Shown one piece after another: positions 17,963-27,173 of a stretch of 64,000 nt of DNA (the stretch's first letter is position 1; each line of letters opens with the position of its first letter). A program made the position numbers and the translations under genes. Source of the stretch: Pseudomonas serbica (GTDB taxonomy: Bacteria > Pseudomonadota > Gammaproteobacteria > Pseudomonadales > Pseudomonadaceae); assembly GCF_028823535.1 (NCBI RefSeq), contig NZ_JAQIYM010000012.1, positions 1 through 64,000 of the forward strand, written 5' to 3'. The notes under the pieces are model-generated. The model was not told where the DNA came from and searched no databases. It saw nothing but the letters and a program-made list of their open reading frames with translations.

Positions 17963-19870
17963 TCAGTGATCCGTGTGCCTGGCCAGGGCATTGTCCAGGC
18001 GAATATGGCGTCTGTCGCCAAAACGCCGGGTCAGGCCGAGCCGGTCGAAGTATTCGAGGATCTGGATACTGCGCTTGCGCCCCAATCCCACCGCATCACG
18101 AAACGCCGACACCTGGATGACCGCGTCAGCCTCGGCCAGTTGCATCAGCATAGCCGCCATTCGCCGGATCATCGCATCGGTGTAGAACAGGTCGCGGACC
18201 ACTTGATGCAGCAGCCCCAGCCGGGCCATTTTGCGCAGTAGCAAGCGCACCCTGGTTTCATCGTGACCCAGTTCGCGCACCCACGGCGGATCAAACCCGG
18301 CCGCGTCGAACCGTGGCTGCAACTGTTGCCATAGGGCTTCGTCCTCTTCGCTCAGACGCACTTGATGGCCGGGCAAATGCAGCCATGGCCCGCTGCTGGT
18401 GATGGTGCCATCGACCAGCAACTCGTCAAGCAGGCTGATGAAGGTCGAGCGATCGAGTGCCGTCCCGCAGAATCGACGCAGGCGATCGCGGTCCGGCCCC
18501 ATCTGGTCCGGCTCCAGTAGGTGAAAGCGCGCCAGATGTTCGAGCACCTGCGCTTTCAAGGCTTGCCAGCGCTCGTCGCTGAACAGCAGCGGCCCCTGCC
18601 GGGTTTCGATCAACCGCACGTCATCCGGCAACACCCAATTCGCGCGCGGATGGTTGAACTGGCGCTCCAGACGTTGCAGATCAAGCCCGCTGTCACTGTT
18701 GGCCAGCAGCATCGGCATGACATCTTCCAGGCCAGTAGTCGCCAGCAGCGCCTGTAACTGCGTCAATCGCTCGGGACTGCGACGGTGACGGGTCGGTGCG
18801 AACGGATCGAGCACTCGACCGCCGCCGAGGGTCCGTTGCGCGCTTTGGTCACGCAAGATCAGCGGATCGCCCTTCACCGCCTGCACCGGCACATTGAGCA
18901 GGATCTGCGCAAACATCCGCTCACCCGGCGCCAGGCTGGAGCCCTCCAGCAGGGCCACGCGCCCGGTCACGTCCTGGGTGCCGATGTGAACATGCACCGG
19001 TTGAAAATGCTCGAAGGCGCGAGACTCGCCGGGCAACAACCTCAGGTCAATATCCAGACGCTGGGTCGCAGCGTACAGCCACGGCGCCGACAGCCACTGT
19101 CCACGATGAATCTGTTCCAGCGCCAGGCGTCCCGCACTCAGGTTCAACGCCACGCGCTGTCCTGCAGTCGCGCGTTCGGCGGCCTGATTTTGCGCGTGCA
19201 GGCCGCGCACCCGCACCGGTTTGCCGAGGGGGCCGAGCAGCAGCGTATCGCCCACTGCCACCTGGCCGGACAGCGCCGTGCCGGTGACCACGATCCCCGC
19301 GCCCGCGACGCTGAAGGCCCGATCGATCGCCAGGCGAAAGCCACCACCGAGGCTGCGTTGCTGCACTTGACGCTGCGCATCCAGCAAGGCCTGGCGCAGG
19401 CTGTCGATGCCCTGCCCGGTCACGCTCGACAGCGTGATCAACGGCGCATCGGCATAGGGTCCGGGTGCCAGCAAGGATTCGATCTGCTCGTGCACCTCTT
19501 GCACCCGGGATGCTTCGACCCGGTCGCATTTGCTGATCGCCACGAGCGCGCGGGGAATACCCAACAGTTCGACGATGGCCAGGTGTTCCCGGGTCTGTGG
19601 CATCACGCCGTCGTCGGCGGCCACCACCAGCAACACCAGGTCGATGCCCTGTGCGCCGGCGAGCATGTTGTGGGTGAAGCGCTCATGACCTGGCACGTCG
19701 ATAAAACCGGTGAGGACCGCGCCCGGCTCCAGGGCGGCGTACAGGTAGCCGAGGTCGATGGTCATGCCGCGTTCGCGCTCCTCGCGGCGCCGATCCCCGG
19801 CCTGCCCGGTCAGCGCCTCAAGCAGTGCCGTCTTGCCATGGTCGATATGCCCTGCCGTGCCGACGATCAC
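17963..19870 (-). CDS. selB: selenocysteine-specific elongation factor SelB
   Basis: 635-residue GTPase that delivers Sec-tRNA to UGA codons marked by a SECIS hairpin. The G1 loop is GTAGHIDHGKT at residues 4-14, switch II is DVPGHERF, and the base-recognition motif is SKCD. Beta-barrel domains II and III follow, and then winged-helix repeats that bind the mRNA hairpin, ending in a GRKRSIQILEYFDRLGLTRR segment. I chose GTG 19870 because it gives the family start VIVGTAGH and because GTGA overlaps the selA stop by 4 nt; the in-frame ATG at 19951 would add 27 unrelated residues. selC follows after 7 nt. Confidence 0.95.
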   Translation of the reverse strand: MIVGTAGHIDHGKTALLEALTGQAGDRRREERERGMTIDLGYLYAALEPGAVLTGFIDVPGHERFTHNMLAGAQGIDLVLLVVAADDGVMPQTREHLAIVELLGIPRALVAISKCDRVEASRVQEVHEQIESLLAPGPYADAPLITLSSVTGQGIDSLRQALLDAQRQVQQRSLGGGFRLAIDRAFSVAGAGIVVTGTALSGQVAVGDTLLLGPLGKPVRVRGLHAQNQAAERATAGQRVALNLSAGRLALEQIHRGQWLSAPWLYAATQRLDIDLRLLPGESRAFEHFQPVHVHIGTQDVTGRVALLEGSSLAPGERMFAQILLNVPVQAVKGDPLILRDQSAQRTLGGGRVLDPFAPTRHRRSPERLTQLQALLATTGLEDVMPMLLANSDSGLDLQRLERQFNHPRANWVLPDDVRLIETRQGPLLFSDERWQALKAQVLEHLARFHLLEPDQMGPDRDRLRRFCGTALDRSTFISLLDELLVDGTITSSGPWLHLPGHQVRLSEEDEALWQQLQPRFDAAGFDPPWVRELGHDETRVRLLLRKMARLGLLHQVVRDLFYTDAMIRRMAAMLMQLAEADAVIQVSAFRDAVGLGRKRSIQILEYFDRLGLTRRFGDRRHIRLDNALARHTDH

Positions 19871-21297
19871 CCTGCCCGGCCCTCCACCTGCAGTTGCTCG
19901 AGTTGCGCCAGCCATGCTGGCTCGTCGTCCAGTTGCCGCAAGTCGAGCCACAACGCGTCGTCATCGATACGCCCGAGCACCGGTATCGGCAAGGTCCGGA
20001 GGGCTTCTTCGAGCCCATGCAGGCTTCGTCCACGCAGCCGTTTCGAGGTTAAAGGTCGCAGGCACAGCGCGGCACTGGGCAAGCGTGCCACCGGCTGGCT
20101 GCCGCTGCCGATCATCCCCAGCGCCGGCACCGCGGCGACACTCCAGCCCGCACCCAGGCGGTTGGCCAGGAACGGTTGCAGGCGCTCGGCTTGTGCCAGG
20201 ATGTCGGTTCGCGTTCGGGTGAGCAGGCGCAGGCTGGGCAAGCGTTCAGCCAGCCGATCCGGGTTGCGGTACAAGCCCAGCACCGCTTCGAGCGCCGCCA
20301 AGGTCAGCTTGTCGACCCGCAACGCACGTTTGAGTGGGTTCTTCTTGATCCGCGCGATCAGGTCCTTGCGCCCGACAATCAACCCGGCTTGCGGGCCGCC
20401 GAGCAATTTGTCGCCGCTGAAGGTGACGATGTCCGCGCCATCGAGCAGGGCCTGGCGCACCGTCGGTTCGGCCGGCAAGCCCCAACGGGTCAGGTCCAGC
20501 AAGCTGCCGCTGCCGAGGTCTTCGAGCAACGGCAAGCCATGTTGCTGCGCCAGCTGCGCCAACTCGGCGGTGGATACTCGGGTGGTGAACCCCTCGATGC
20601 TGTAGTTGCTTGCATGCACCCGCATGATCAAGCCGCTGCGCGGGCCGATGGCGGCCTCGTAGTCGCGGGCGTGGGTGCGGTTGGTGGTGCCGACCTCGAC
20701 CAGTTTGACGCCGGCGCGGGCCATGATGTCGGGAATACGGAAGGCACCGCCGATTTCGATCAGCTCGCCCCGGGAGATGATGCCTTCCTTGCGTGCGCCG
20801 AGGCTGTTGAGGGTCAGCAGCACCGCGGCAGCATTGTTGTTGACCACGGTCACCGCCTCGGCGCCGGTCAGCTCGCGGATCAGGCCCTCGATCAGATCGT
20901 CGCGGTCGCCGCGCTTGCCGCTGTGCAGGTCGAATTCGAGGTTGAGCGGATAACGTGCCGCCATTTGCACCGCGTCGATGGCTTCCTCTGGCAACAAGGC
21001 TCGGCCCAGATTGGTGTGCAGGACCGTGCCGGTGAGGTTGAACACCCGGCGTACATGGCTGCGGTGCTGGCTGGCCAGGCGCTCGCCCACCCTGCCCGCC
21101 AGTACCTGCGGGGTGAGTTCGACCTCATTGAGCTGCCCTGCCAGGACCGGTTCGCGCAAGTCATCGAGCAACTGGCGCAGGCTGGCGAGCAAGGCGTCGC
21201 GCCCATAACGCTGGGCCAGAGGCTGGCAGGCCGGATGGCGTAGCAGGCTGTCGATCGAAGGTAATCGCAAGACTTGGCTGATAGATCGGGCGGACAT
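19867..21297 (-). CDS. selA: L-seryl-tRNA(Sec) selenium transferase SelA
   Basis: 476-residue PLP enzyme that converts Ser-tRNA(Sec) to Sec-tRNA(Sec) using selenophosphate. The N-terminal tRNA-binding part begins LPSIDSLLRHP. The catalytic domain shows NLGRALLPEEAI and the PLP lysine in FSGDKLLGGPQAG (Lys 297; Lys 295 in E. coli). ATG 21297 (MSARSIS) has GGAG 8 nt upstream; the frame continues to a TTG at 21312, which has no ribosome site. Its stop overlaps the selB GTG by 4 nt, so translation is coupled. It lies between fdhE and selB in the fdn-sel operon. Confidence 0.95.
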   Translation of the reverse strand: MSARSISQVLRLPSIDSLLRHPACQPLAQRYGRDALLASLRQLLDDLREPVLAGQLNEVELTPQVLAGRVGERLASQHRSHVRRVFNLTGTVLHTNLGRALLPEEAIDAVQMAARYPLNLEFDLHSGKRGDRDDLIEGLIRELTGAEAVTVVNNNAAAVLLTLNSLGARKEGIISRGELIEIGGAFRIPDIMARAGVKLVEVGTTNRTHARDYEAAIGPRSGLIMRVHASNYSIEGFTTRVSTAELAQLAQQHGLPLLEDLGSGSLLDLTRWGLPAEPTVRQALLDGADIVTFSGDKLLGGPQAGLIVGRKDLIARIKKNPLKRALRVDKLTLAALEAVLGLYRNPDRLAERLPSLRLLTRTRTDILAQAERLQPFLANRLGAGWSVAAVPALGMIGSGSQPVARLPSAALCLRPLTSKRLRGRSLHGLEEALRTLPIPVLGRIDDDALWLDLRQLDDEPAWLAQLEQLQVEGRAG

Positions 21298-21342
21298 CAG
21301 GCGCTCCGGCAAACGTTGACCGCCTGAGTGTAGACGCTCGCT

Positions 21343-22269
21343 TCAGTCGCCCCCGGGTGCCAGCAGCAGATTGGGCGCAGGCCGCGCAAAGCCTTCCTGT
21401 TCCAGGCGCATGTCGAGGACCAGGCTGCTCAGGTCGGCGGACAACGCTTCGGCTTCGGCGTCGCATTCCAGGTACAGCTGCTTCAGGTAACTGTGACACC
21501 CCGGGCAGGTTTCCGCGCGCAGCGGCGCCTTGTCCGCGGCGTGGCGGTCGCTGTCGAGGCTGACGTATTGCAAGCCTTTACTCTGTTCGCAATACACGCA
21601 CTTGACCCGTACCACATGCCATTCGCAGGCACACAGCGAACACACCAGGTAGCGCAAGCCGTTGTATTTGCCGCGATGGCGGATCACCCCAGCCATGGCC
21701 GGTGAGCCGCAAGCCGGGCACTGGTTGAGGCTGTTGCCGGGTTTCAACCTGAGGTCCGGGGTACTCAGCAACCAATGGCTCCACGCGACTTGCAAGGCCG
21801 CACCCAGAAAGGGCACCAGCGCCGCTGGCACCAAGGCGAACTGCCCGCTGACCAAGGCAATGGCCCACGCCTTGAGTTGCCCGACGCTGGCCTCGCGCAA
21901 GCTTGCCACGGCGTTTACCACCGCCGGTTGTGCCGGCGGTTGATAGTGCTGCAACAGCCCACGCAGATACGCCAGCCACGCGTCCTCGCGCACCAGGCTG
22001 TCGGCGGCAAACGGCGGCAGGCCATGATCCAGGCACAGGCGGATGCGCTGCGGGTCTGGCAGTGCCAACTCGGGTGGATCGTCCATCAGCCGCTGCTGCG
22101 CCTGGCACAGCCCCGCGACCAGGCGCAGGTACTCGGCCAGCGGATGCCCTTCGGCAAGGCGCTCCAGGCGCAGCGCACGCAAGGCAAACAGGTTGGGCGG
22201 TGGAAGGTGCAGAAATGGCGGCGATGTCGCCGCCGCTTCGATCTGTCCCGGCTCCAGGATAGTGGCCAA
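21343..22269 (-). CDS. fdhE: formate dehydrogenase accessory protein FdhE
   Basis: 308-residue cytoplasmic rubredoxin-like assembly factor needed to make Tat-exported formate dehydrogenase active. The C-terminal half has the diagnostic four CxxC pairs: CPACGS, CSLCACEW, CVYCEQ and CPGCHSY, which bind metal. It starts at ATG 22269, 4 nt after the fdnI stop, within the fdn-sel operon. Confidence 0.93.
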   Translation of the reverse strand: MATILEPGQIEAAATSPPFLHLPPPNLFALRALRLERLAEGHPLAEYLRLVAGLCQAQQRLMDDPPELALPDPQRIRLCLDHGLPPFAADSLVREDAWLAYLRGLLQHYQPPAQPAVVNAVASLREASVGQLKAWAIALVSGQFALVPAALVPFLGAALQVAWSHWLLSTPDLRLKPGNSLNQCPACGSPAMAGVIRHRGKYNGLRYLVCSLCACEWHVVRVKCVYCEQSKGLQYVSLDSDRHAADKAPLRAETCPGCHSYLKQLYLECDAEAEALSADLSSLVLDMRLEQEGFARPAPNLLLAPGGD

Positions 22270-22273
22270 GTCG

Positions 22274-22933
22274 TTATCCTTTTTTGCTCAGCGGTGGGTC
22301 GGAACGCGGACGCTCTTCTCGGGTCACCTCGCGGTACCAGAGTTCGTGGTGTTTCTTCGCCCAGGCGCGGCTGACCCAGCCATGCAGCATGGCATTGACC
22401 GAGCCCTTGATCCAGATGCCGGCGTAGATGTGCACGATGATGCTCAGGATCAGCACGAAACCGGCCAGCGCGTGCAGCAACATCGCCCAGCGAATCGTGG
22501 TGATGCCGAAGTACTCGCTGAAGTACGCGCGCCAGATCACCAGACCGGTGAACAGCAGTGCCACCATGCACAGCAGTAAAGTCCAGAACAGCAGCTTTTG
22601 CCCTGGGTTGTACTTGCCGATGGCGGGCACGCCCTCCTCTTCGTTTTTCATCACCCGGTCGATGCGCCGCAGCCACAGGCGATCGTTGTCGATGAAGTAG
22701 TTGGCGCGCCAGAACTGCACCACCAACCCGAGAAAAAACACGAACATCACCACGCCCATGAATGGGTGCAGGATGCGTGTCCAGGGCCCGCCACCGAACA
22801 GGTTGCTCAGCCAGAACAGCGCCGGATGAAACAGCGCCAGCCCGGACAGCCCCGCCATGAAAAACAGGATCGCCACCAGCCAGTGGTTAGTGCGCTGGTT
22901 GGCGGTATAGCGAAGGATCTGTTTGCGGATCAT
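22274..22933 (-). CDS. fdnI: formate dehydrogenase-N cytochrome b556 (gamma) subunit
   Basis: 219-residue inner-membrane di-haem cytochrome b that passes electrons from formate to the quinone pool. There are four hydrophobic segments, with His residues near QRTNHWLVAILFFMAGLSG (first helix), HPFMGVVMFVFFL, HALAGFVLILSI and HIYAGIW, as expected for haem b ligands. The start overlaps the fdnH stop by 4 nt (ATGA). Slightly extended Lys/Glu-rich loops and a charged C-terminal tail (EERPRSDPPLSKKG) face the cytoplasm. Confidence 0.93.
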   Translation of the reverse strand: MIRKQILRYTANQRTNHWLVAILFFMAGLSGLALFHPALFWLSNLFGGGPWTRILHPFMGVVMFVFFLGLVVQFWRANYFIDNDRLWLRRIDRVMKNEEEGVPAIGKYNPGQKLLFWTLLLCMVALLFTGLVIWRAYFSEYFGITTIRWAMLLHALAGFVLILSIIVHIYAGIWIKGSVNAMLHGWVSRAWAKKHHELWYREVTREERPRSDPPLSKKG

Positions 22934-23865
22934 GGCCTGTCCTCCCGCTTCGGATCGTAGGTGTGCACCGATGGATCGACTTCATGTACCGCAGGATCGA
23001 TGGGCGGCGGCAGTTCATCTTCCTCGACCACTTGTGGACCGACCCGCACGTAGTGGAAAAATCCGGCCAGAACCGCCAATCCCATGGCCAACAGGCCCAG
23101 GGGTTTACTGACCCCCTTCCACAGGCTCACCAGCGGGCTGATCACCGGGTCGCTCGGCAGGCCGGCATACAGCCTGGGCGTGTCGGCGTGGTGCAACACA
23201 TACATCACGTGCGTGCCGCCAACACCGGCGGGGTCGTACAGGCCGGCGTTGTCAAAGCCGCGACTCTTGAGGTCGACGATGCGTTCGGCAGCATGCTCCT
23301 TCATGTCCTGCTTGGAGCCGAACACGATGGCGCCGGTCGGGCAGGTCTTCACGCAGGCCGGCTCAAGCCCCACCGCCACGCGATCCGAGCACAGGGTGCA
23401 TTTGTAGGCCTTGTGGTCTTTCTGCGAGATACGCGGAATGTTGAACGGGCAACCGGTGATGCAGTAGCCACAGCCGATGCAATGGTCCTGGTTGAAATCA
23501 ACGATGCCGTTGGCGTGCTTGATGATTGCCCCGGGACTGGGGCACGCGGCCAGGCAACCGGGTTCGGCGCAGTGCATGCAACCGTCCTTGCGAATCAGCC
23601 ACTCCAGGTTGCCGGCGTCGGTTTCGTGCTCGGTGAAGCGCATCAGGGTCCAGGTTTCTGCAGTCAGGTCCTGGGGGTTGTCGTAGGTGCCGAGGTTGTG
23701 GCCGACCTCGTCGCGCAGCTCGTTCCATTCCGAACAGGCGACCTGGCAAGCCTTGCAGCCAATGCACTTGGTGGTGTCGATCAGCTTGGCGACTTCCTCC
23801 AGGTTGCGTACCGATGAGGGCACAGTGGTGGTGGCCGAGCGGGCAATGATGTCTTGGCTGGCCAT
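22930..23865 (-). CDS. fdnH: formate dehydrogenase-N iron-sulfur (beta) subunit
   Basis: 311-residue electron-transfer subunit with four ferredoxin-type Cys clusters: CIGCKACQVAC, CMHCAEPGCLAAC, CIGCGYCITGC and CTLC...CVKTC. These form a wire of four [4Fe-4S] centres. A single C-terminal transmembrane helix (LGLLAMGLAVLAGFFHY) anchors it to the membrane, with the clusters on the periplasmic side. It carries no Tat signal and is exported with FdnG. The ATG follows the fdnG stop directly (TAAATG). Confidence 0.95.
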   Translation of the reverse strand: MASQDIIARSATTTVPSSVRNLEEVAKLIDTTKCIGCKACQVACSEWNELRDEVGHNLGTYDNPQDLTAETWTLMRFTEHETDAGNLEWLIRKDGCMHCAEPGCLAACPSPGAIIKHANGIVDFNQDHCIGCGYCITGCPFNIPRISQKDHKAYKCTLCSDRVAVGLEPACVKTCPTGAIVFGSKQDMKEHAAERIVDLKSRGFDNAGLYDPAGVGGTHVMYVLHHADTPRLYAGLPSDPVISPLVSLWKGVSKPLGLLAMGLAVLAGFFHYVRVGPQVVEEDELPPPIDPAVHEVDPSVHTYDPKREDRP

Positions 23866-26800
23866 TTAGACTTTCTCCACATTGACCAGGAATGACTTGG
23901 ATTCCGGGGTCTGGGTGTTGCCATCGCCGAGGAACGGCACCAGGGTGTTGGTCAGGTAGCCGTGGCGCGTGAGCCCGGTGAAACCCCAGTGCAGCGGGAT
24001 ACCGATCTGGTGCACCACCTGGTTGTTGACCTGCAGCGGACGAATCCGCTTGGTCACCACTGCCACCGCTTCAATGAAGCCACGCTTGCTGCTGACCCGC
24101 ACCCGGTCGCCGGCGACGATGCCTTTTTCCCTGGCCAGCACTTCGCCGATCTCGACGAACTGCTCGGGCTGGGTGATCGCGTTGAGCTTGCAGTGCTTGC
24201 TCCAAAAGTGGAAATGCTCAGTCAGCCGGTAGCTGGTGGCGGCGTACGGGTAATCCTTGGCCACGCCGAGGGTATCCCACACCGAGTCGAAGATCCGCGC
24301 CGCCGGGTTGCTCGTGGCCTTCTTGTTCTGCGGGTGCAGCGGGTTGATGCCGATCGGCGTCTCGAACGGCTCGTAGTGCTCGGGGAATGGTCCCTCGTTC
24401 ATCTTGTCGACGGCAAAGAACCGCGCCACGCCTTCGGGGTTCATGATAAACGGATTCATCCCCGCTTCCGGTGCCACGTCAGCCTTGTAGTCCGGCACAT
24501 CGGTGCCGGCCCAGGCCTTGCCGTTCCACCACACCAGGCGCTTTTTCTCGTCCCACGGCTTGCCTTGCAGGTCGGCGGAGGCGCGGTTGTAGAGAATCCG
24601 CCGGTTCGCCGGCCAAGCCCAGGCCCAGCCCTGATGCTGGTGCATGCCATAGGGGTCGTTGTTGTCGCGCCGGGCCATCTGGTTGCCGGTTTCGGTCCAG
24701 CTGCCACAGAAGATCCAGCAACCGGATGCCGTGCCGCCGTCATCCTTGAGTTGACCGAAACCGGCCAGTTGCGTATTGCCCTTGATCAGCGCCCCGGTGG
24801 CGTCGGTGAAATCGCTGACGGCGTAGCCGTTCACCTCCTTGGCCAGTTCTTCCGGTGACGGTTCGTCCGCGACCTTGTACGGCCACGACAGTTTCAGCAG
24901 CGGGTCGGGATAGGCGCCGCCGTCGGCCTGATAGCGTTGGCGCAGGCGCAGGAACAGCTCGCTCATGATGCGGATGTCGGTGTACGCCTCCCCTGGGCCG
25001 TCGGCACCCTTCCAGTGCCATTGCAACCAGCGACTGCTGTTGACCAGTGAGCCGTCTTCCTCGGCAAAGCAGGTGGTGGGCAGGCGGATCACTTCGGTCT
25101 GGATGTCGGCGCTGTTGACGTCGTTATACGGCCCGACCTTTTGCCAGAACTCCGAGGTTTCGGTGGCCAGGGGATCCATCACCACCAGCCATTTCAACTT
25201 GGCGAGCGCGGCCATCACACGGTTTTTGTCCGGCAACGCGGCAATGGGGTTGAAGCCCTGGCACATGTAGCCGTTGACTTTGCCCTGGCCCATCAGGTCG
25301 AACACCTTGAGGATGTCGTAGTTGGGGATGTCCAGTTTCGGCAGATAGTCGTAGGCCCAGTTGTTTTCCAGCGTGGCATTGGCGCCGTACCAGGCTTTCA
25401 TCAGGCTGACGTGGAATTTGCTGTAGTTCTGCCAGTAGGACAGTTGCCCCGGCCGCAGCGGTTTCTGCGTGCGCTTGAGGATGTAGGCGTTGTAATCCTG
25501 CTCGGCATCGCCCGGTAGCGTGAGGTAGCCCGGCAGCGCGTTGGACAGCAGGCCCAGGTCGGTCAGGCCCTGGATATTGGAGTGCCCACGCAGGGCGTTC
25601 ACGCCCCCACCCGGCATGCCGACGTTGCCCAGCAACAGTTGCACCATCGCCGCGCTGCGGATGATCTGCGCGCCGATCGAGTGCTGGGTCCAGCCCAGGG
25701 CGTAAAGGATGGTCATGGTCTTGCCCGGTTGCGAGCAAGTGGCGATTTCCTCCCAGATTTTCTGCATGGCGTCGACCGGCATGCCGCAGATCTGGCTCGC
25801 CAGTTCAATGTTGTAGCGGCTGTAATGCTGCTTCATCAGTTGATAGACGCAGCGCGGGTCCTGCAGGGTCGGGTCGACTTTGGCAAAACCGTCTTCGCCG
25901 AGTTCATAGCCCCAGCCGGACTTGTCGGTGTAGGTCCGCTTGGCCGCGTCGTAGCCGCTGAAAATCCCGTCCTCGAAGCCATAGCCGGCTTTGACGATGA
26001 ACGACACGTCGGTGTAGTTGCGCACGTAGTCGTGCTGGATCTTGTCCTCGGTCAGCAGGTAATTGATCAGCCCGCCCATGAAGGCGATGTCGGTGCCGGT
26101 GCGAATCGGCGCGTAATAGTCGGCCACCGAAGCGGTCCGGGTGAATCGCGGGTCGACCACGATCAGCCGCGCCTTGTTGTGCGCCTTGGCTTCGGTCACC
26201 CACTTGAAGCCGCACGGATGCGCCTCTGCTGCGTTACCGCCCATCACCAGGACCAGGTTCGCGTTGGCGATATCGGTCCAATGGTTGGTCATGGCTCCAC
26301 GGCCGTACGTCGGGGCAAGACTTGCCACCGTCGGACCGTGTCAGACACGCGCCTGGTTATCGAACCCCAGCATGCCGAGACTGCGAACCACCTTGTGGGT
26401 GATATAGCCTGCTTCATTGGACGCCGCCGATGCCGCGAGGAAACCGGTGGTCAGCCAGCGATTCACCGTCTGGCCCTGGGCGTTTTTCTCGATGAAGTTG
26501 GCGTCGCGGTCGGCCTTCATCAGGTCGGCGACGCGATCGAGCGCTTCATCCCAGGAGATGCGCGTCCACTCGCTGCTGCCGGGCTTGCGCATCTGCGGGT
26601 ACTGCAGGCGTCCGGGGCTGTGAATGAAATCGAGCAGGCCTGCACCTTTGGGGCACAGGGTGCCGCGGTTGACCGGGTGGTCGGCGTCACCTTCGATGTG
26701 GATTATATTTTGCGCGACATTCTTGGCGGCATCGCCCTGGCTGTACATGATCAACCCACAGCCGACCGAGCAATACGGACAGGTGTTACGGGTTTCATGG

Positions 26801-26931
26801 GTGTGGGCGAGCTTGAAGTGACGCACCTGCTCGGCGAAAGCGGCAGTCGGGGCCATGCCCAACGCGCCCAGGCTCGAGCCTGCAAGGCCGATGCCGGCGA
26901 CCTTGAAGAACTGACGACGGCTGAGGTCCAT
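23866..26931 (-). CDS. fdnG: formate dehydrogenase-N catalytic subunit, selenoprotein
   Basis: Oxidises formate to CO2 at a Mo/W-bis-MGD site in the periplasm. The 1021 residues (E. coli FdnG 1015) begin with a Tat signal SRRQFFK (residues 4-10), then a [4Fe-4S] motif CPYCSVGCG (Cys 51, 54, 58; further Cys in GTLCPKG). An in-frame TGA at 26343-26341 is codon 197 in the context DNQARV-Sec-HGPTVASLAP, the same place as Sec 196 of E. coli FdnG. The two open frames 23866-26328 and 26341-26985 are thus halves of one gene. ATG 26931 has AGGAG 7 nt upstream; the frame is open to 26985, but the Tat signal sets the start. First gene of fdnGHI-fdhE-selAB-selC. Whether it acts aerobically (FdoG-like) or anaerobically is not decided by sequence. 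Confidence 0.95.
26302..26343 (-). promoter_or_regulatory. UGA(Sec) codon and SECIS hairpin in fdnG
   Basis: The minus-strand RNA reads UGA, then 15 nt (cacggtccgacggtg), then GCA-AGUCU-UGC within the palindrome ggcaagtcttgcc (26314-26326). E. coli fdhF/fdnG have UGA, a closely matching 15-nt spacer and GCA-GGUCU-GC, the SelB-binding apical loop with GU. Spacing and loop are therefore conserved. Confidence 0.88.
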
Positions 26932-27173
26932 CGTGCACTCCTGATCAGGTGGAAATCCGCTGCTTTGGCGGATTTTTCTGGACATTCACGGTGGCGGCAG
27001 TCTGGCTGCCGACTCTTGAATTTTAGACAAGGCTGTCGAATTCACCATGAGAACCGACCGTCGGCCCATCATCGAGCGGCACACACCGCCGCTCCCATAG
27101 CGATTGTGTTCAATACAGGGATTGGCGCTTATCATTGCAGCCATGTTTAACCCGGCCTTTATGAGATTTGCGC
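26932..27173. other. divergent fdnG-patB promoter region
   Basis: 242 nt between two divergent genes; it must hold both promoters. I found no convincing Anr/Fnr box (TTGAT-N4-ATCAA). Confidence 0.5.

Noticed and set aside
26341..26985. Separate truncated formate dehydrogenase gene or pseudogene
   Set aside because: The stop is the conserved selenocysteine UGA with a SECIS-like hairpin and adjacent selABC; both halves belong to fdnG.
26986..27173. Anr/Fnr box upstream of fdnG
   Set aside because: ttgaattttagacaa resembles it at a glance, but the spacing and right half-site do not fit TTGAT-N4-ATCAA.
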